From Undaria pinnatifida (taxonomy: Eukaryota > Sar > Phaeophyceae > Laminariales > Alariaceae), in the NCBI GenBank assembly GCA_012845835.1, contig JABAKD010000019.1, forward strand, positions 6,309,494 to 6,373,493: a DNA stretch of 64,000 nucleotides, in the 5' to 3' direction. The notes below the pieces were generated by a model that saw only the letters and a list, made by a program, of their open reading frames with translations, made no database searches and was not told where the DNA came from. Position 1 is the stretch's first letter. Every line of letters starts with the position of its first letter. Both the position numbers and the translations under genes were made by a program. Positions 20,546-30,499 of this stretch are shown piece after piece.

Positions 20546-21884
20546 CTCTTGACGGCGGCGAGTTGCTTTTATCATAGCCTGTCACGCATTGCCCTCTTGC
20601 TCCCTCGTTCTCAATACTTGCTCTTACATCATACCTGGTATTCTACAGTAAGCCGCATCCCACGCCACACGCGCCCCTTCTCGCTTCCTGGCGGTCCCTA
20701 AGCTTTAGTTTGAAGTGCGACGCTCTTCTCGAAATCATACATACCGTACGGCGTAAAGGTTTTGTGTGTTGCCCAGTGGTAGTGTGTGTATTTTCCCAAC
20801 AATAGATCGGTCTTGGGCACGTCTATATCGAGCACCCAAAAAGTGCTAAAAGTACCGCCATTGAGTGCAACCAAGAAGTACTGCGGGTAAAAGGCGAATT
20901 CATTTTGTTTCCGGGGAAAGTTTTTTTCGTGTGTACAAACAAATGTTCAAATCATTGCGTCCGGTCGTGACGAGAATGTGTCCTTGCACCACCCCCCTAG
21001 GAACTTCCCGGAGGGGAACCTTGTAATAGACTATCAATACATGCACAGAATTGCAGAATTGCAGATTGCAGCTGCTGCTCGGAGAAAGCTCCTCGGCTTT
21101 TGTTGGACGTATTTTCGAGCTTGTGCCGTGCTAGCTTGCGATGAGGATCACCCCTCGGCCCGAAACTCTCTCATCTTGCTCCCCGATTCCGACTGTGTCG
21201 GAGAAAGTCTCGGGCGTGCTTGCACCGTACCCGGGTTGCCGGCTGGCAGGGTGTACTATTGTACTCGTTTTTTGCAAAATTGTTTCAAATACGTCAGCTG
21301 TGAGTTCGACCAGTTGAGCGGTCGATACTGAGTTCCAACAATTGAGTGGTCTGTATTCAACGTTGCAAGGTGTGTGATTCATGAGTCTCTTGGCCAATAC
21401 GTAGGAGTACCCGCATACAGGGAAGGAGAGAGAAAACAGGTCCAGGTACATGTGGCTCGACTGCTAAAAATGATTGTACAGCAGCAGTACGTTCGAGGTA
21501 CGAGGTGGTTCGGCGATTACTGCTGCTGCTGCTGCTGCTGTTGCAGTAATCCGGCCATACTACCCGCCGGTACTCATGCATATGACATGTACCTGGCATA
21601 CGATATGACCATCAAGGATTTCTCGTCCTCCCGACCGTTCCTTTGCTTTCTTCCTGCAATATATCCAACCCCCCTCCACACTCGCTCCTCCTCATACTTG
21701 CAATACTATAAACTGATTTAATACCACACCGTACCCCTTGGCAGTAATTTGTCGCTTCTACGATCCCTCTCCGCTTCGTTTACTACCTGTCTTACGGGCA
21801 TGCGCGGAGCCACGGGCGGGCGTCAGCCCGCCGCGGCGACGCCCCCCTAGTACCTTATGGTAAATTTTTGTTTTATGGTATTTT
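20546..21884. other. Intronic stretch, no gene seen
   Basis: A (CTG)n tract is at 21,521-21,542. Around 21,290-21,390 there is a very diverged R1-like GTCAGCTGTGAGTTCGAC...TTGCAAGGTGTGTGATTCATGAG. Nothing else was recognised. Confidence 0.4.
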
Positions 21885-22080
21885 TTCATGCTCAAGCGGA
21901 TGGGGAAAAACAAAGCGTAAGCTCCCGCACTTCCACGTTTTTTCTTGAGTAAGTGTTGTGTGTCGATTTAACTCTGTTGTATTCGCAATCCAGCGCTAGC
22001 TAGCGCATCCTTCAGTTCCTACAGCAGCGCGAGCTGTCCCTACCGGCGATCACCGTTACTACAGCAGCGCAAGCTGCCAT
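21885..22080 (+). repeat. Dispersed repeat A
   Basis: CAAGCGGATGGGGAAAAACAAAGCG, CACGTTTTTTCTTGAGTAAGTGTTG, GTCGATTTAACTCTGTTGTATTCGCAATCCAGCGCTAGCT and a CCTTCAGTTCCTACAGCAGCG end. It abuts the SINE tail that follows. Confidence 0.75.
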
Positions 22081-22082
22081 GT

Positions 22083-22402
22083 TGTATTTTTTGTTTTTGT
22101 TTTTTTTGTTTTTGATTTTCACACTTCTACTTTCCAGCTTCTGGACAAGCCGTGGTCACAGGTGTTGTCCCTTTTCCTCCCCGGTTCTTGCCTTCAATTT
22201 TTATCGCGCATAGGGTGCAGAAATCCCACTGCTCGTTGATTTTCATGGAGTGTTGCTAACTTCTCGCGCTTTCCGCAAGTCAATTTGTGCGCAAGAAAAA
22301 GTCCCCACGAATTTATACGAGTATTCACTCGGGGGGATTCGAACTCACGCAACTAGCCTATACCAGGCTCGAGGATAACCTGATACGCCACCGGGGTGAC
22401 CG
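22083..22402 (-). mobile_element. tRNA-derived SINE, most complete copy
   Basis: Minus strand, 5' to 3': head CCGGTCACCCCGGTGGCG with an A-box-like TGGCGTATCAGG and a perfect B box GTTCGAATCC (plus strand near 22,344), then CCCGAGTGAATACTCG, the body (GCGGAAAGCGCGAGAAGTTAGCAACA ... CACCTGTGACCACGGCTTGTCCAGAAGCTGG) and an A-rich tail with AAAAACAAAAAAAACAAAAAC. This order of tRNA head, unrelated body and A-rich tail is that of a tRNA-derived SINE. The intact GATAACCTGATACGCCACCGGGG stretch serves as the empty site for the MITE at 26,122. Confidence 0.85.
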
Positions 22403-22764
22403 GTAATACGGATGCGTGAGTGTCGACCTGACTTGATCCCGTGGATGAGGTGCGGTGGAGATAGCCACCCGGAAAGTCACCTCTTCGGGTAGTGTGGGAC
22501 TTGCGCAAGCTCGCCCACTAACTAAACCCCCGGCCTTGGGAAAAGAGCCTTCCGCCGGACTTTTGGTCCAGTTACGGCCTACCCTGCCCACTCGGGCGTT
22601 GGGCCTCGACCGTATGGCAATGTATTTACAGCAGAAGTACTCAGTATCATCTACTACAGCAGTAGTACAAGTACTGGGGGTATTATACGACCGTCAGGCC
22701 CAAACGCTGAGAAGGCCGTGCGTTCAGCGGTTTGTCAGCTCTATCCAGTAGCCTTTGCGATGTT

Positions 22765-23095
22765 CTGACCCTACAAGTCATACCAGATAAAGTACCAAAT
22801 ATATTTCGATGGTTGAGGTGGTCCGCACATTCTTTATCAGTTTTTCCAAAACGCGCGGTGAAGCCGCGCTCGGGTCGGAGCCCTAGCCTGGGTTAGGGTT
22901 GGGGTTAGGGTTGGGGTTAGGGTTGGGGTTAGGGTTGGGGTTAAGGTTGGAGTGGGTCGACGCCCTCTTGCAATTTGAACAAATGAAAAGCACAAAAAAC
23001 ACAAAAAAACAGCTTTAAAACCTCTATAAAGTGACATATATTTGGTACTTTATCTGGCACGATTTGTGGGACAAAGCCCGTAAAGGCGCGTCGAG
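22765..23095 (+). repeat. Repeat T, longest telomere-like core
   Basis: Between inverted ends (ACCAGATAAAGTACCAAATATATTT at 22,778 and ATATATTTGGTACTTTATCTGG at about 23,037) lies GGGTTAGGGTTGGGGTTAGGG repeated over 22,889-22,950. CGCGGTGAAGCCGCGC and GTCGACGCCCTC flank the tract. The sequence outside the right inverted end (CACGATTTGTGGGACAAAG..CG) matches the flank of the 15,595 copy, so the mobile unit extends past the inverted repeats. Confidence 0.8.
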
Positions 23096-23139
23096 GGCTC
23101 TATCTAATCGATTATAGTTGCTCGTACATACGTATACGT

Positions 23140-23235
23140 AGCCGGCTTCGCTTCTTGAGTGGGTGCGGTGACCCCTTGGAAGAGTAAAACTTCGCTTCTC
23201 GAGTGGGTGCGGTGACCCCTTGGAAGAGTAAAAAA
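23140..23235 (+). repeat. Short direct duplication (~55 bp)
   Basis: CTTCGCTTCTTGAGTGGGTGCGGTGACCCCTTGGAAGAGTAAAA is followed at once by a near-identical second copy starting CTTCGCTTCTCGAGTGGG. Confidence 0.8.
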
Positions 23236-23317
23236 CGATATCCATTAAATGTTCATGGTCGTCATATCCTACGCGCAACTTATGGTATGCTTTATGTTAA
23301 TAATACGTACGACTATT

Positions 23318-23415
23318 ACTTGTTGTTGTTCTCACATTAACTCGCATAATAAAGTCCGTGGTCACAGGACAGGCTCCAGTCACTCTGGAGCTGAGGAATA
23401 CCCCAGGGAAAAACA
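23318..23415 (+). repeat. (GTT)n-linked element, complete core
   Basis: TTGTTGTTGTTCTCACATTAACTCGCATAATAAAGTCCGTGGTCACAGGACAGGCTCCAGTCACTCTGGAGCTGAGGAATACCCCAGGG. Very close to 34,005-34,090 and to the junction segment of each monomer in the 40-50 kb array. Confidence 0.8.
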
Positions 23416-23559
23416 CAAACAACCCATGGTGGTACACGCATATATCACAGCTGACGCAATTCATGCCTCCACCAGAAACATACGTATAAAAGGGAAATCG
23501 GGAGTCAGTCTATCAGACTCAGAAGCTCGGAAGAGGCGGTAGACCTTTGCTATGTGGCC

Positions 23560-24365
23560 GCGCGGGTCTTTAAGGGAGTGTTGTCTTGGTAGTTGGGCAG
23601 GCGTGGTACGCTGTTTGGATCGGATTCGGCGGTTCAGAACTCAGTGAGTTGTCGTTCGATGTGAATGCGGCGCAGCCGCTTTTTCTGGCCAGTTTCGGCC
23701 CGTTTTTGATCTCAGGTTCGGGCCGGGGTTGGGGTTACTAACCTTTTAACAACTGCACCCACTTTTTTTTTGCGACAAACTGCTTGGAAATAGTGTGTGT
23801 GTTTGTGTGTTTGTGTGTGTGTTTTCAGTAGTAAAAAGGGTCAAGGTTAGGACATCCATGGTGTGTGTGTTACGGCCGAAAAACGCCGCGAACGGCGGCG
23901 CCCGTTCGAGAGGGCCCGTTCGCGCGAAAGTTGACCAAGATAGAGGACGGCATGCATCCGCGAACGGCAACCGCAAAAGTTGAAAGCCGATCACGCAAGG
24001 CGTGGAACAAGCGGCTGTGGCATTCGATACATGATATACGTGGTACAAAAAAATAAGGTATATGAACATGTACATACGGAGTCGTTTTCCCTCCAGAGTC
24101 TATTGTTTACTTTCCGCGAACGGCAAAAAAAAAAATGCGAACGGCGCATGGGGTTTCGCGAACGCAAGCGTACGTGTTGCGTGTAACACGCGCCCGTCCC
24201 AGATGGGTTGGGTCTACCCCCGTATTTATTCCTCTAGGAAGTGCTTCCGAGCCCGAAGACGCCAGCAGCCTACCCCCCCCTAAAGATCTGTGCGATCAGA
24301 TTTTAAGGGCGGCTCCGACGAAGTCGGTCGTGGGTTGCAGGCAGCAGTTGCCTTTTTTTCTCTCT
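23560..24365. other. Intronic stretch, no gene seen
   Basis: A (GT)n-rich stretch is at 23,793-23,825. CGCGAACGGC recurs at 23,889, 23,960 and 24,116. Otherwise unrecognised. Confidence 0.4.
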
Positions 24366-24530
24366 TTTTTATCCTCCGGCGGATGGGGAAAAAAAAAATA
24401 AAGCTTAAGCTCACCACACTCCCACGTATTTTCATACATATCGCGTGCCAATTGAACTCTGTTGTATTCGCAATCCAACGCTAGCTGACGTATCCTTCAA
24501 TCAGCTCCCGTTGTAGCGACAATACAAGCA
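24366..24530 (+). repeat. Dispersed repeat A
   Basis: TTTATCCTCCGGCGGATGGGG, AATAAAGCTTAAGCTCACCACACTCCCACGTATTTTCATACA, GCAATCCAACGCTAGCTG and a CTCCCGTTGTAGCGACA end. This is the cleanest copy. Confidence 0.85.
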
Positions 24531-24549
24531 GCTGCTACTATTATTTCAG

Positions 24550-24714
24550 AAGAGGTCCCCTCCGTGATGCCGGTTTTTCACGCTATATTTCTTGTGAAAT
24601 CGCTTGGCACAGACGGAAACGACCAAGTGTGGCAGTATGCGGTGTAGTGTCGGTTGCCGCTATTGTGCCGATGTTTCCCTTTATAGTACACATACCGGCA
24701 CTAAAGAGGGACCA
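24550..24714. mobile_element. Small inverted-repeat element, second copy
   Basis: GGTCCCCTCCGTGATGCCGG at the left and CCGGCACTAAAGAGGGACC at the right are inverted, as in 13,411-13,587, and CGCTAT/GCCGCTATTGTGCCG internal words are shared. Confidence 0.7.
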
Positions 24715-24846
24715 CTGCTGCTGTAACTAGACGGAATTACGGGGCAAGTTCGACTCAGCCTACTTGGCTTGTTGAGTGGGCATGGCAAAATCCCTTTATT
24801 GGAAGAGTAGAAAAACGAACGGTCAATGTTGATGCTACATGAAATT

Positions 24847-25080
24847 GTCAGATTTTGTCCCCCTCTAAAACGGGTTATATAGTTTCCGCGCATAGATTGG
24901 TTAACGTCACCCTGTTGACCCTGGTACAAGCTACACTGTAGTTCCAAGGAGAGTCACCAACCTATATCCTTAATGAGGACACACACCCAGTGATGCGCGC
25001 GATCGGAGTATCACACACAGCTTGCGAAGATGAGTTTCGACGAAAAATCTTCGATCTCACAGCTGGGGCGTGTTTTTATT
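24847..25080 (+). repeat. Dispersed repeat R1, extended copy
   Basis: Adds an upstream part to R1: GTCAGATTTTGTCCCC...TATAGTTTCCGCGCATAGA, CACCCTGTTGACCCTGGTACAAGCTACACTGTAGTT, then the usual GTC(G/A)CC(G/A)ACCTATATCCTTAATGAGG and the GCTTGCGAAGATGAG core. Confidence 0.85.
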
Positions 25081-25312
25081 TGCATATTAAAACTCGCTTA
25101 TGTTTATAATAAAACTTGCAACAGCAGCACGGCAGCACACTACTCGTAGCACACTGCAGCGGGGTCACCGTTCCAGTAGCACCAATATGCCAAGAATATT
25201 CCAAGAATCGATGTTGAGATATATCATCATCAATGATTGTGAGAGAGAACGAGATAATATTTTTCGACTTACAAGATTCACTTGATAAAAGGATACATTT
25301 TCCTCCACAGCT

Positions 25313-25550
25313 GTCAGATTTTGTCCCCTCAGAAACGGTTTTATAGTTTCCGCGCACAGACTGACGAAAATCACCCTGTTGACCCTGATAGCTACACTGT
25401 AGTTGTAAGGGGAGTCGCCGACCTATATCCTTATTGAGGACACACAACTCGTAATACGCGCGATCGGAGTATCACACACAGCTTGCAAAGATGAGTTTCG
25501 ACGAAATCTTCGATCTCACAGCTGGAGTGTATTTTCATTTTTTATAATAT
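25313..25550 (+). repeat. Dispersed repeat R1, extended copy
   Basis: Second extended copy in the same orientation, about 465 bp after the first. It has the same upstream part and ends GGAGTGTATTTTCATTTTTTATAATATTATA. Confidence 0.85.
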
Positions 25551-25628
25551 TATACTGCGGTAGAAAACAAGAGAGGAGGCGCCCTTTGAACTTTGAGTCC
25601 TTTTGTGAGCAGATCGTGATCTACAGCA

Positions 25629-25797
25629 AAGATGGCAGGATACGGCACTTTCAGCCCTCGACCGACGGCAACTTTCCGATAATTTACCTTGACCGACGGC
25701 AAACTACTAGGTTTTAGTGTGGAACGCTTGGTTTGACACCCCTGACAGCTGGACGTTTTCCCATTACTGACCGCCTCCTGGCATCTTTGATTTACAG
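25629..25797. mobile_element. ~165-bp inverted-repeat element, diverged
   Basis: GGCAGGATACGGCACTTTCA at left and ACCGCCTCCTGGCATCTTTGAT at right (inverted). The interior, CGACGGCAA...AACTACTAGGTTTTAGTGTGGAACG.T.GGTTTGAC, matches the cleaner copy at 35,444-35,604. Confidence 0.65.
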
Positions 25798-25827
25798 ATA
25801 GTGTCATCTAGATCTTATATCACGAGT

Positions 25828-26545
25828 GTTTTTTTTTTTTTTTTTTTTTTCTTCGCACACTTCTACTTTCCAGCTTCTGGACAAGCTGTGGACACAGGTG
25901 TCGTCCCTTCTCTCCCCCCAGTTTTTGCCTTCAATTTTTATCGCGCATAGGGTTCAGCACTTCCACTGCTCGTCGATTTTTCATCGAGTGTTGCTAACTC
26001 ACGCTCTCGCGCTTTCCGCGAGTCAATTTGTGCACAAGAAAAAGTCCCAACGAATTTATACGGGTATGCACTCGGCGGGGCTCGAACTCACGAAACTGAC
26101 CTATACCAGGCTCTAGGATAAAACAGAGTTTTCAGAAAAATGGGAACGGAGCCTAAAATGAGAACCAAGCGTTATCTCCAGAACCATGTGGTGTATCAGA
26201 GAACCGAAATGATCCAGCGAAAACCCTTGGCCAGCCCTGTGAGAGGAGCTCGTCAGAACGGTCATGCTCCATCTCATGCCTTCGGGTGGGCGCAAAAAGC
26301 GATATACGCTGGCTCTATGGTGATTTCTCTAGATGCTGGCTACCGAGGCGATGCCGAGGACTTCCAGCCTCAGCGACAGCTCATTCGAAGGCTGCTGTAC
26401 AGCCCCACAGGACTGTCATTTTTTTTTTTTGAGTTGTACATAATTAGTTTGCTTTCTAAAAAAAACCGTTCGTTCTCATTTTAGGCTCCGTTCCCATTTT
26501 TCAGAAAACTCTGTTATAACCTGATACGCCACCGGGGCGACCGGT
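25828..26545 (-). mobile_element. tRNA-derived SINE interrupted by a MITE
   Basis: The SINE body and tail lie at 25,828-26,117 (T-run, CACTTCTACTTTCCAGCTTCTGGACAAGC..., and CTCGAACTCACGAAACTGACC containing the B box reversed). The missing head continues at 26,515 (ATAACCTGATACGCCACCGGGGCGACCGG). Comparison with 22,083-22,402 shows an uninterrupted version, so the insertion at 26,122-26,514 came later. Confidence 0.85.
26122..26514. mobile_element. 393-bp MITE with 44-bp TIRs and 4-bp target duplication
   Basis: Left TIR 26,122-26,165 starts AACAGAGTTTTCAGAAAAA; the right TIR 26,471-26,514 is its reverse complement with one mismatch. ATAA flanks both sides (26,118-26,121 and 26,515-26,518) and occurs once in the uninterrupted SINE at 22,083-22,402, so it is a target-site duplication. 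The interior has a 114-codon frame (26,140-26,484) beginning inside the TIR; it shows no transposase motif and is probably not a gene. The superfamily is unclear from a 4-bp duplication alone. Confidence 0.9.
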
Positions 26546-27235
26546 CATATGCCGTCCGGGGTCTGTGTAATACGTATCTAAAACCAGGAAACAGGTGCTA
26601 GGTCTTTCTGCTCATCCAGCTCTCTCCAGACAAACCGTCCATAGTAGGCCATGCAGATCGTGTAGATCAGGGATCTGTCCGCACTGAAAGACATGGATCA
26701 TGAACAGGGAACTGAGCTGCGCGATGTGTGGACCCCTGATCGTGTTGTATTTCTTTTTTCTGCTCCCTTGTTTCCTTCCCTCCGGTCTTATGCCGGTATC
26801 TTGTTCCTCTTGCGTGTTATTTTGTCCGTGCAGCAGATAGTTCTATCGGTTCCTCTTCAGCACGTATATACGTATGATGTGCTGTTCTTCTTGCATGACT
26901 TTCCGATCTTCTTGCATCATATTCTTCGGAACTCCTGTCGTATGTTTTGTTTTGTTTTGTTTTGTTTTTGCTCTTTTTTTTCTTATTATTTCTATAGTCT
27001 GTGGTTGTTTTGTTGTTTTTTCGTACCCGGTACGCTAGCGTTTTTTCTTGTTTTTCCCTTGATGGATTGCGACTGTCTGTGTGGTTTGCTCTGTCTCATA
27101 GCCTGTGACCACATAATTTGTATCTCTCTAGGATGATCAGCACGAACACTGGGTGTACTGGTACTGATGTCGTTGGGTAGAAAGAACGGCTTAATTAAAG
27201 TAAAGACGACACACACATACTACATACTCGTATCG
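26546..27235. other. Intronic stretch, no gene seen
   Basis: T-rich with (TTTTG)n near 26,947-26,966. Open frames follow the T-richness. Confidence 0.4.
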
Positions 27236-27310
27236 CGAAGCTTGCAAAGATGAGTTTCGACAAAATCTTCGATCTCACAGCTGGAGTGTGTTTTAATTTT
27301 TATAATATGT
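27236..27310 (+). repeat. Dispersed repeat R1, core only
   Basis: GAAGCTTGCAAAGATGAGTTTCGACAAAATCTTCGATCTCACAGCTGGAGTGTGTTTTAATTTTTATAATATG. Confidence 0.85.
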
Positions 27311-29060
27311 ACGCGATGAAGCACTTCGAGGGAAGTGCGGCCTTTTCATGATGTGCACTTGCAGTACACGAACGTTCATATTGTGTGTACTGTCTTCGCA
27401 TTAAACTGTTATTTCTACCCTGCGACGTCAACAGCAGTGTGTGTGTGTGTGTGTTCTTCACATTAAACCGTTCTTCTACTCGTCGACATCCAGCACACCC
27501 AGTGTCCGTACTGATTCTTCACCTTAGAAAGATCAGCTCTGTGGTCACAAGCCACGACACAGAGAAAATGCATCGTAATGCATTCGACAACGCAATGTCA
27601 TGCCCTAGTACTGGGTACGACAGGCACAACATACATACGTCAGCAACAGAAATACATTGGAAGAGAGAAATACGAAATAAACAAAAACAGAAACAAAAAC
27701 AAAAAACAAAAACAAAATAAGAAAACAAATAAAAACAAAGATAAGCAGTACATACAGCCAGTGCCCGTACTGATTCTTCATTCACACTACGTAGGATTCA
27801 CACCCAGTGTCCGTGCTGATTCTCGATATAGAGATACATGGTACAAAATATGTGGTCGCAGACTCTGGTTGATTATGTCGTAAAACTCCTTGCGTTGGAG
27901 CCTGACATAGACCTGCATCAAACGCAACATTGTACAAACATTTTTACTGCTGCAGTGTCCTACACTAATTCCAAGTATGTAGTCTGTTCCTCAAAGCGTG
28001 GGCGCGGTTCTACGGGCGTTAGCAGCCTGCGTTTGCCTTGTGTGGCTCATGCCTTAGTCGTCATTTTGATTCGTTGTTTCTTTTTCCCTCTGAAAAAGTC
28101 CCAGTGGAGTTAACCTCCTAAAAGTGCCCTTCATGCTGCATGAGGTTTAGTGCCATGCATGGTGTCCTCATCGCTGGAAAACCGCGCTATTGAACAATAT
28201 ACAACACGTAACGTAACGCGCTGATTTGACGGTTTTTAATGGTTTGTTCCTACATATACTCTTGATATTCATATTTTGTTGTGGGCGTGCTCAGGCCTCG
28301 AGCGAATGGCGGGAGGACAGTCAGAAACGCCCCCACCCACCAACTCACCCACCCACCCACCCACTCACTCAAGTTTTCGGGTCAAATTACTTTCAAAGAG
28401 TTTGATAGAATTTGCAGTAGTAGTATATGGCATCATAGAATGGTTAGCAAGGGAGGCGTTTTCGAGGCAGCACTGACATTGTGTAAGTCATGCAGCAGGC
28501 GTTCCAGGGTTGTTCCTTCGCAGCAACTCCAGGGTCCTTTTCGTTTACAGCAGTCAGTACTTCGACTTCAAAGAAACAAAATGCGCGAAGGCGGCGACTC
28601 GTTCGTACCCGGTCCACGCCACTTTCGACGGCGTGCATACATTTAGTACGCCATGGCAAGCCGTACACAACGCGGTGTGTTTCGCACCCGAGGCAACACC
28701 GTGTTGGTACCTCATGCTGAGTAAATGCCAGTACTCAGTATGTGTAGGAAGCGGAAGCCCCCTGCCTCTGTAGCGAGAAAAGAGGTTTGGCTTTGTTTTG
28801 TTCATAAGCGAAGTCCGTTACCGATTGGTACGGTTGTCTATGTACGAGCATCGTACAGGGCGCTTTTGAAAGACGATTTATGATATCATCATGCGGTCTT
28901 TCGGACGCTGTCTGTCCGCAGGACCCTTCCTTGCCACCCGGCTGTTGGAACCGGACCGATTGCGTTTGATCCCTCGGTATGTTGCTGCCGCCGCAGCTGC
29001 GGCTGTACCTGTACGAAGTGGCGGGTGCGCAATATCACCCACATAGTATATTACAAGTAC
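27311..29060. other. Intronic stretch, no gene supported
   Basis: Includes (GT)n at 27,439-27,453, CAAAAA-rich sequence at 27,680-27,740, and CAGTGTCCGTACTGATTCTTCA-like words near 27,500, 27,762 and 27,801. A frame at 28,510-28,773 (87 codons, SYPVHATFDGVHTF region) reads somewhat protein-like and has a TTTACAGCAG acceptor-like site upstream, but it matches no family I know. Confidence 0.35.
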
Positions 29061-29130
29061 CAACAACGCAGCTTGCAAAGATGAATATTGACCCGAAATT
29101 CGTCTAACTCACGGCTGACGTCCTTCAAAT
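29061..29130 (+). repeat. Dispersed repeat R1, very diverged
   Basis: CGCAGCTTGCAAAGATGAATATTGACCCGAAATTCGTCTAACTCACGGCTGACGT..ATATTTTTATAA follows R1 with many changes. Confidence 0.6.
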
Positions 29131-29348
29131 ATTTTTATAAAATATCCCCTGCCCTTACTAGCTTAGCACCACACTGCCGACATGAGGACCAAACACTTGG
29201 ATTTAGACTTTGACGCCTTTAGAAGCTGGAAGTCAGTCAAGTCTACGAGTCTGTAAAATAACGGAGTGCCTCTGCAGACCGCGCAACAACAGCCGGGTTT
29301 CTAGTATGTACATATGCAAGCACGCAATGCCCTTATGGTTAGCTTATT

Positions 29349-29935
29349 GTTGTAACCGCAAGTTGTTTGGGTCAATTTTGTGCTGTTGGGTTTGTTGTTT
29401 TTGTGTGTCCGGTGCTCTGTGGGCTACCAGCAGTGGGTGGTGCGAGATACACCGACAGCCCGCGCTCTGCAGAGACAAACACACAAGCCCAGCCGACCCT
29501 CCTCACGAGTATTCAAGGGACGCCGATTAGACGCCCGAAATGGAGCCGTGATCATTTGATGGCAGACGGCGATCACAGAGAACAGGCACCTGCAGGAAAA
29601 CTAGAATCTTGCTTGTGGCTTTCTTAACCTAAGACACTGTTGTAACCGCAAGTTGTTTGGGTCAATTTTGTGCTGTTGGGTTTGTTGTTTTTGTGTGTCC
29701 GGTGCTCTGTGGGCTACCAGCAGTGGGCAGTGCGAGATACACCGACAGCCCGCGCTCTGCAGAGACAAACACACAAGCCCAGCCGACCCTCCTCACGAGC
29801 ATTCAAGGGACGCCGATTAGACGCCCGAAATGGAGCCGTGATCATTTGATGGCAGACGGCGATCACAGAGAACAGGCACCTGCAGGAAACACTCTAGAAT
29901 CTTGCTTGTGGCTTTCTTAACCTAAGACACATTGT
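29349..29935 (+). repeat. Recent tandem duplication, 290-bp period
   Basis: 29,349-29,638 and 29,639-about 29,930 are almost identical: TGTAACCGCAAGTTGTTTGGG at 29,351 and 29,641, and so on through CTTAACCTAAGACAC. Only a few substitutions (GGTGG to GGCAG, GTATT to GCATT) and a small insertion before TCTAGAATC differ. A frame stays open through each copy, but no product is recognised. Confidence 0.95.
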
Positions 29936-30499
29936 TGTAACAGACGTACCCAGAGGTTTTTTTTAATCGGTTTATGTGTGCGTCTAAAGCACGCAGGGGA
30001 GAACATTTTGATCGGTTCCTGCTGTCGGTTCACGTATTTGCGTTTACCGGAGCGTCTTTTTTTGGTCCGTGGCCGCAGAGTCTAGGTAGAATATCATGCG
30101 CACGTATTCGTGTATGGGAGCGCCTCTGATAGGGCCTACTTGCGCCAACCGCGCTTTTGCTACTGCGAAAGAGTCGCGTCACCAATTTCAAGTAAGATGT
30201 CCCAACAAAAGCGGGCGCACTTCCGAAAGGTTAACATAACTCTTCTATCATATTTTCTACTTTATTTTTTACTGCAGATAGTCTGGTGTCCTGGCTTGCA
30301 TATTTTTGTTGTTTTGCCCTCGTGCTCTTCGGGGTTGGCACTGCATGGCCAAAATCGTCCTTGCTGTAGTTGCAATGTGTGTCTCTGTCTCGTAGTTTGT
30401 GACCACAGAGCTGGGCTCCCGATGATAGGAGGCATCGGCATGGGCACTGATTTTGGTGGATGTAGATGGGTGGAAGAATCATATTAATGTGGAGAACAC
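29936..30499. other. Intronic stretch, no gene seen
   Basis: Unrecognised. A TTTGTGACCACAGAG word near 30,400 faintly echoes the GTGGTCACAG motif of the (GTT)n-linked element. Confidence 0.35.

Noticed and set aside
22330-22402. A tRNA gene
   Set aside because: A and B boxes are present but no full cloverleaf follows, and the same head is attached to a repeated body elsewhere, so it is a SINE head.
22886-22952. A chromosome end or fusion point
   Set aside because: The telomere-like tract sits at the same place inside four copies of one dispersed repeat.
26140-26484. 114-codon ORF in the MITE as a transposase
   Set aside because: It is too short, starts inside the terminal repeat and has no catalytic motif.
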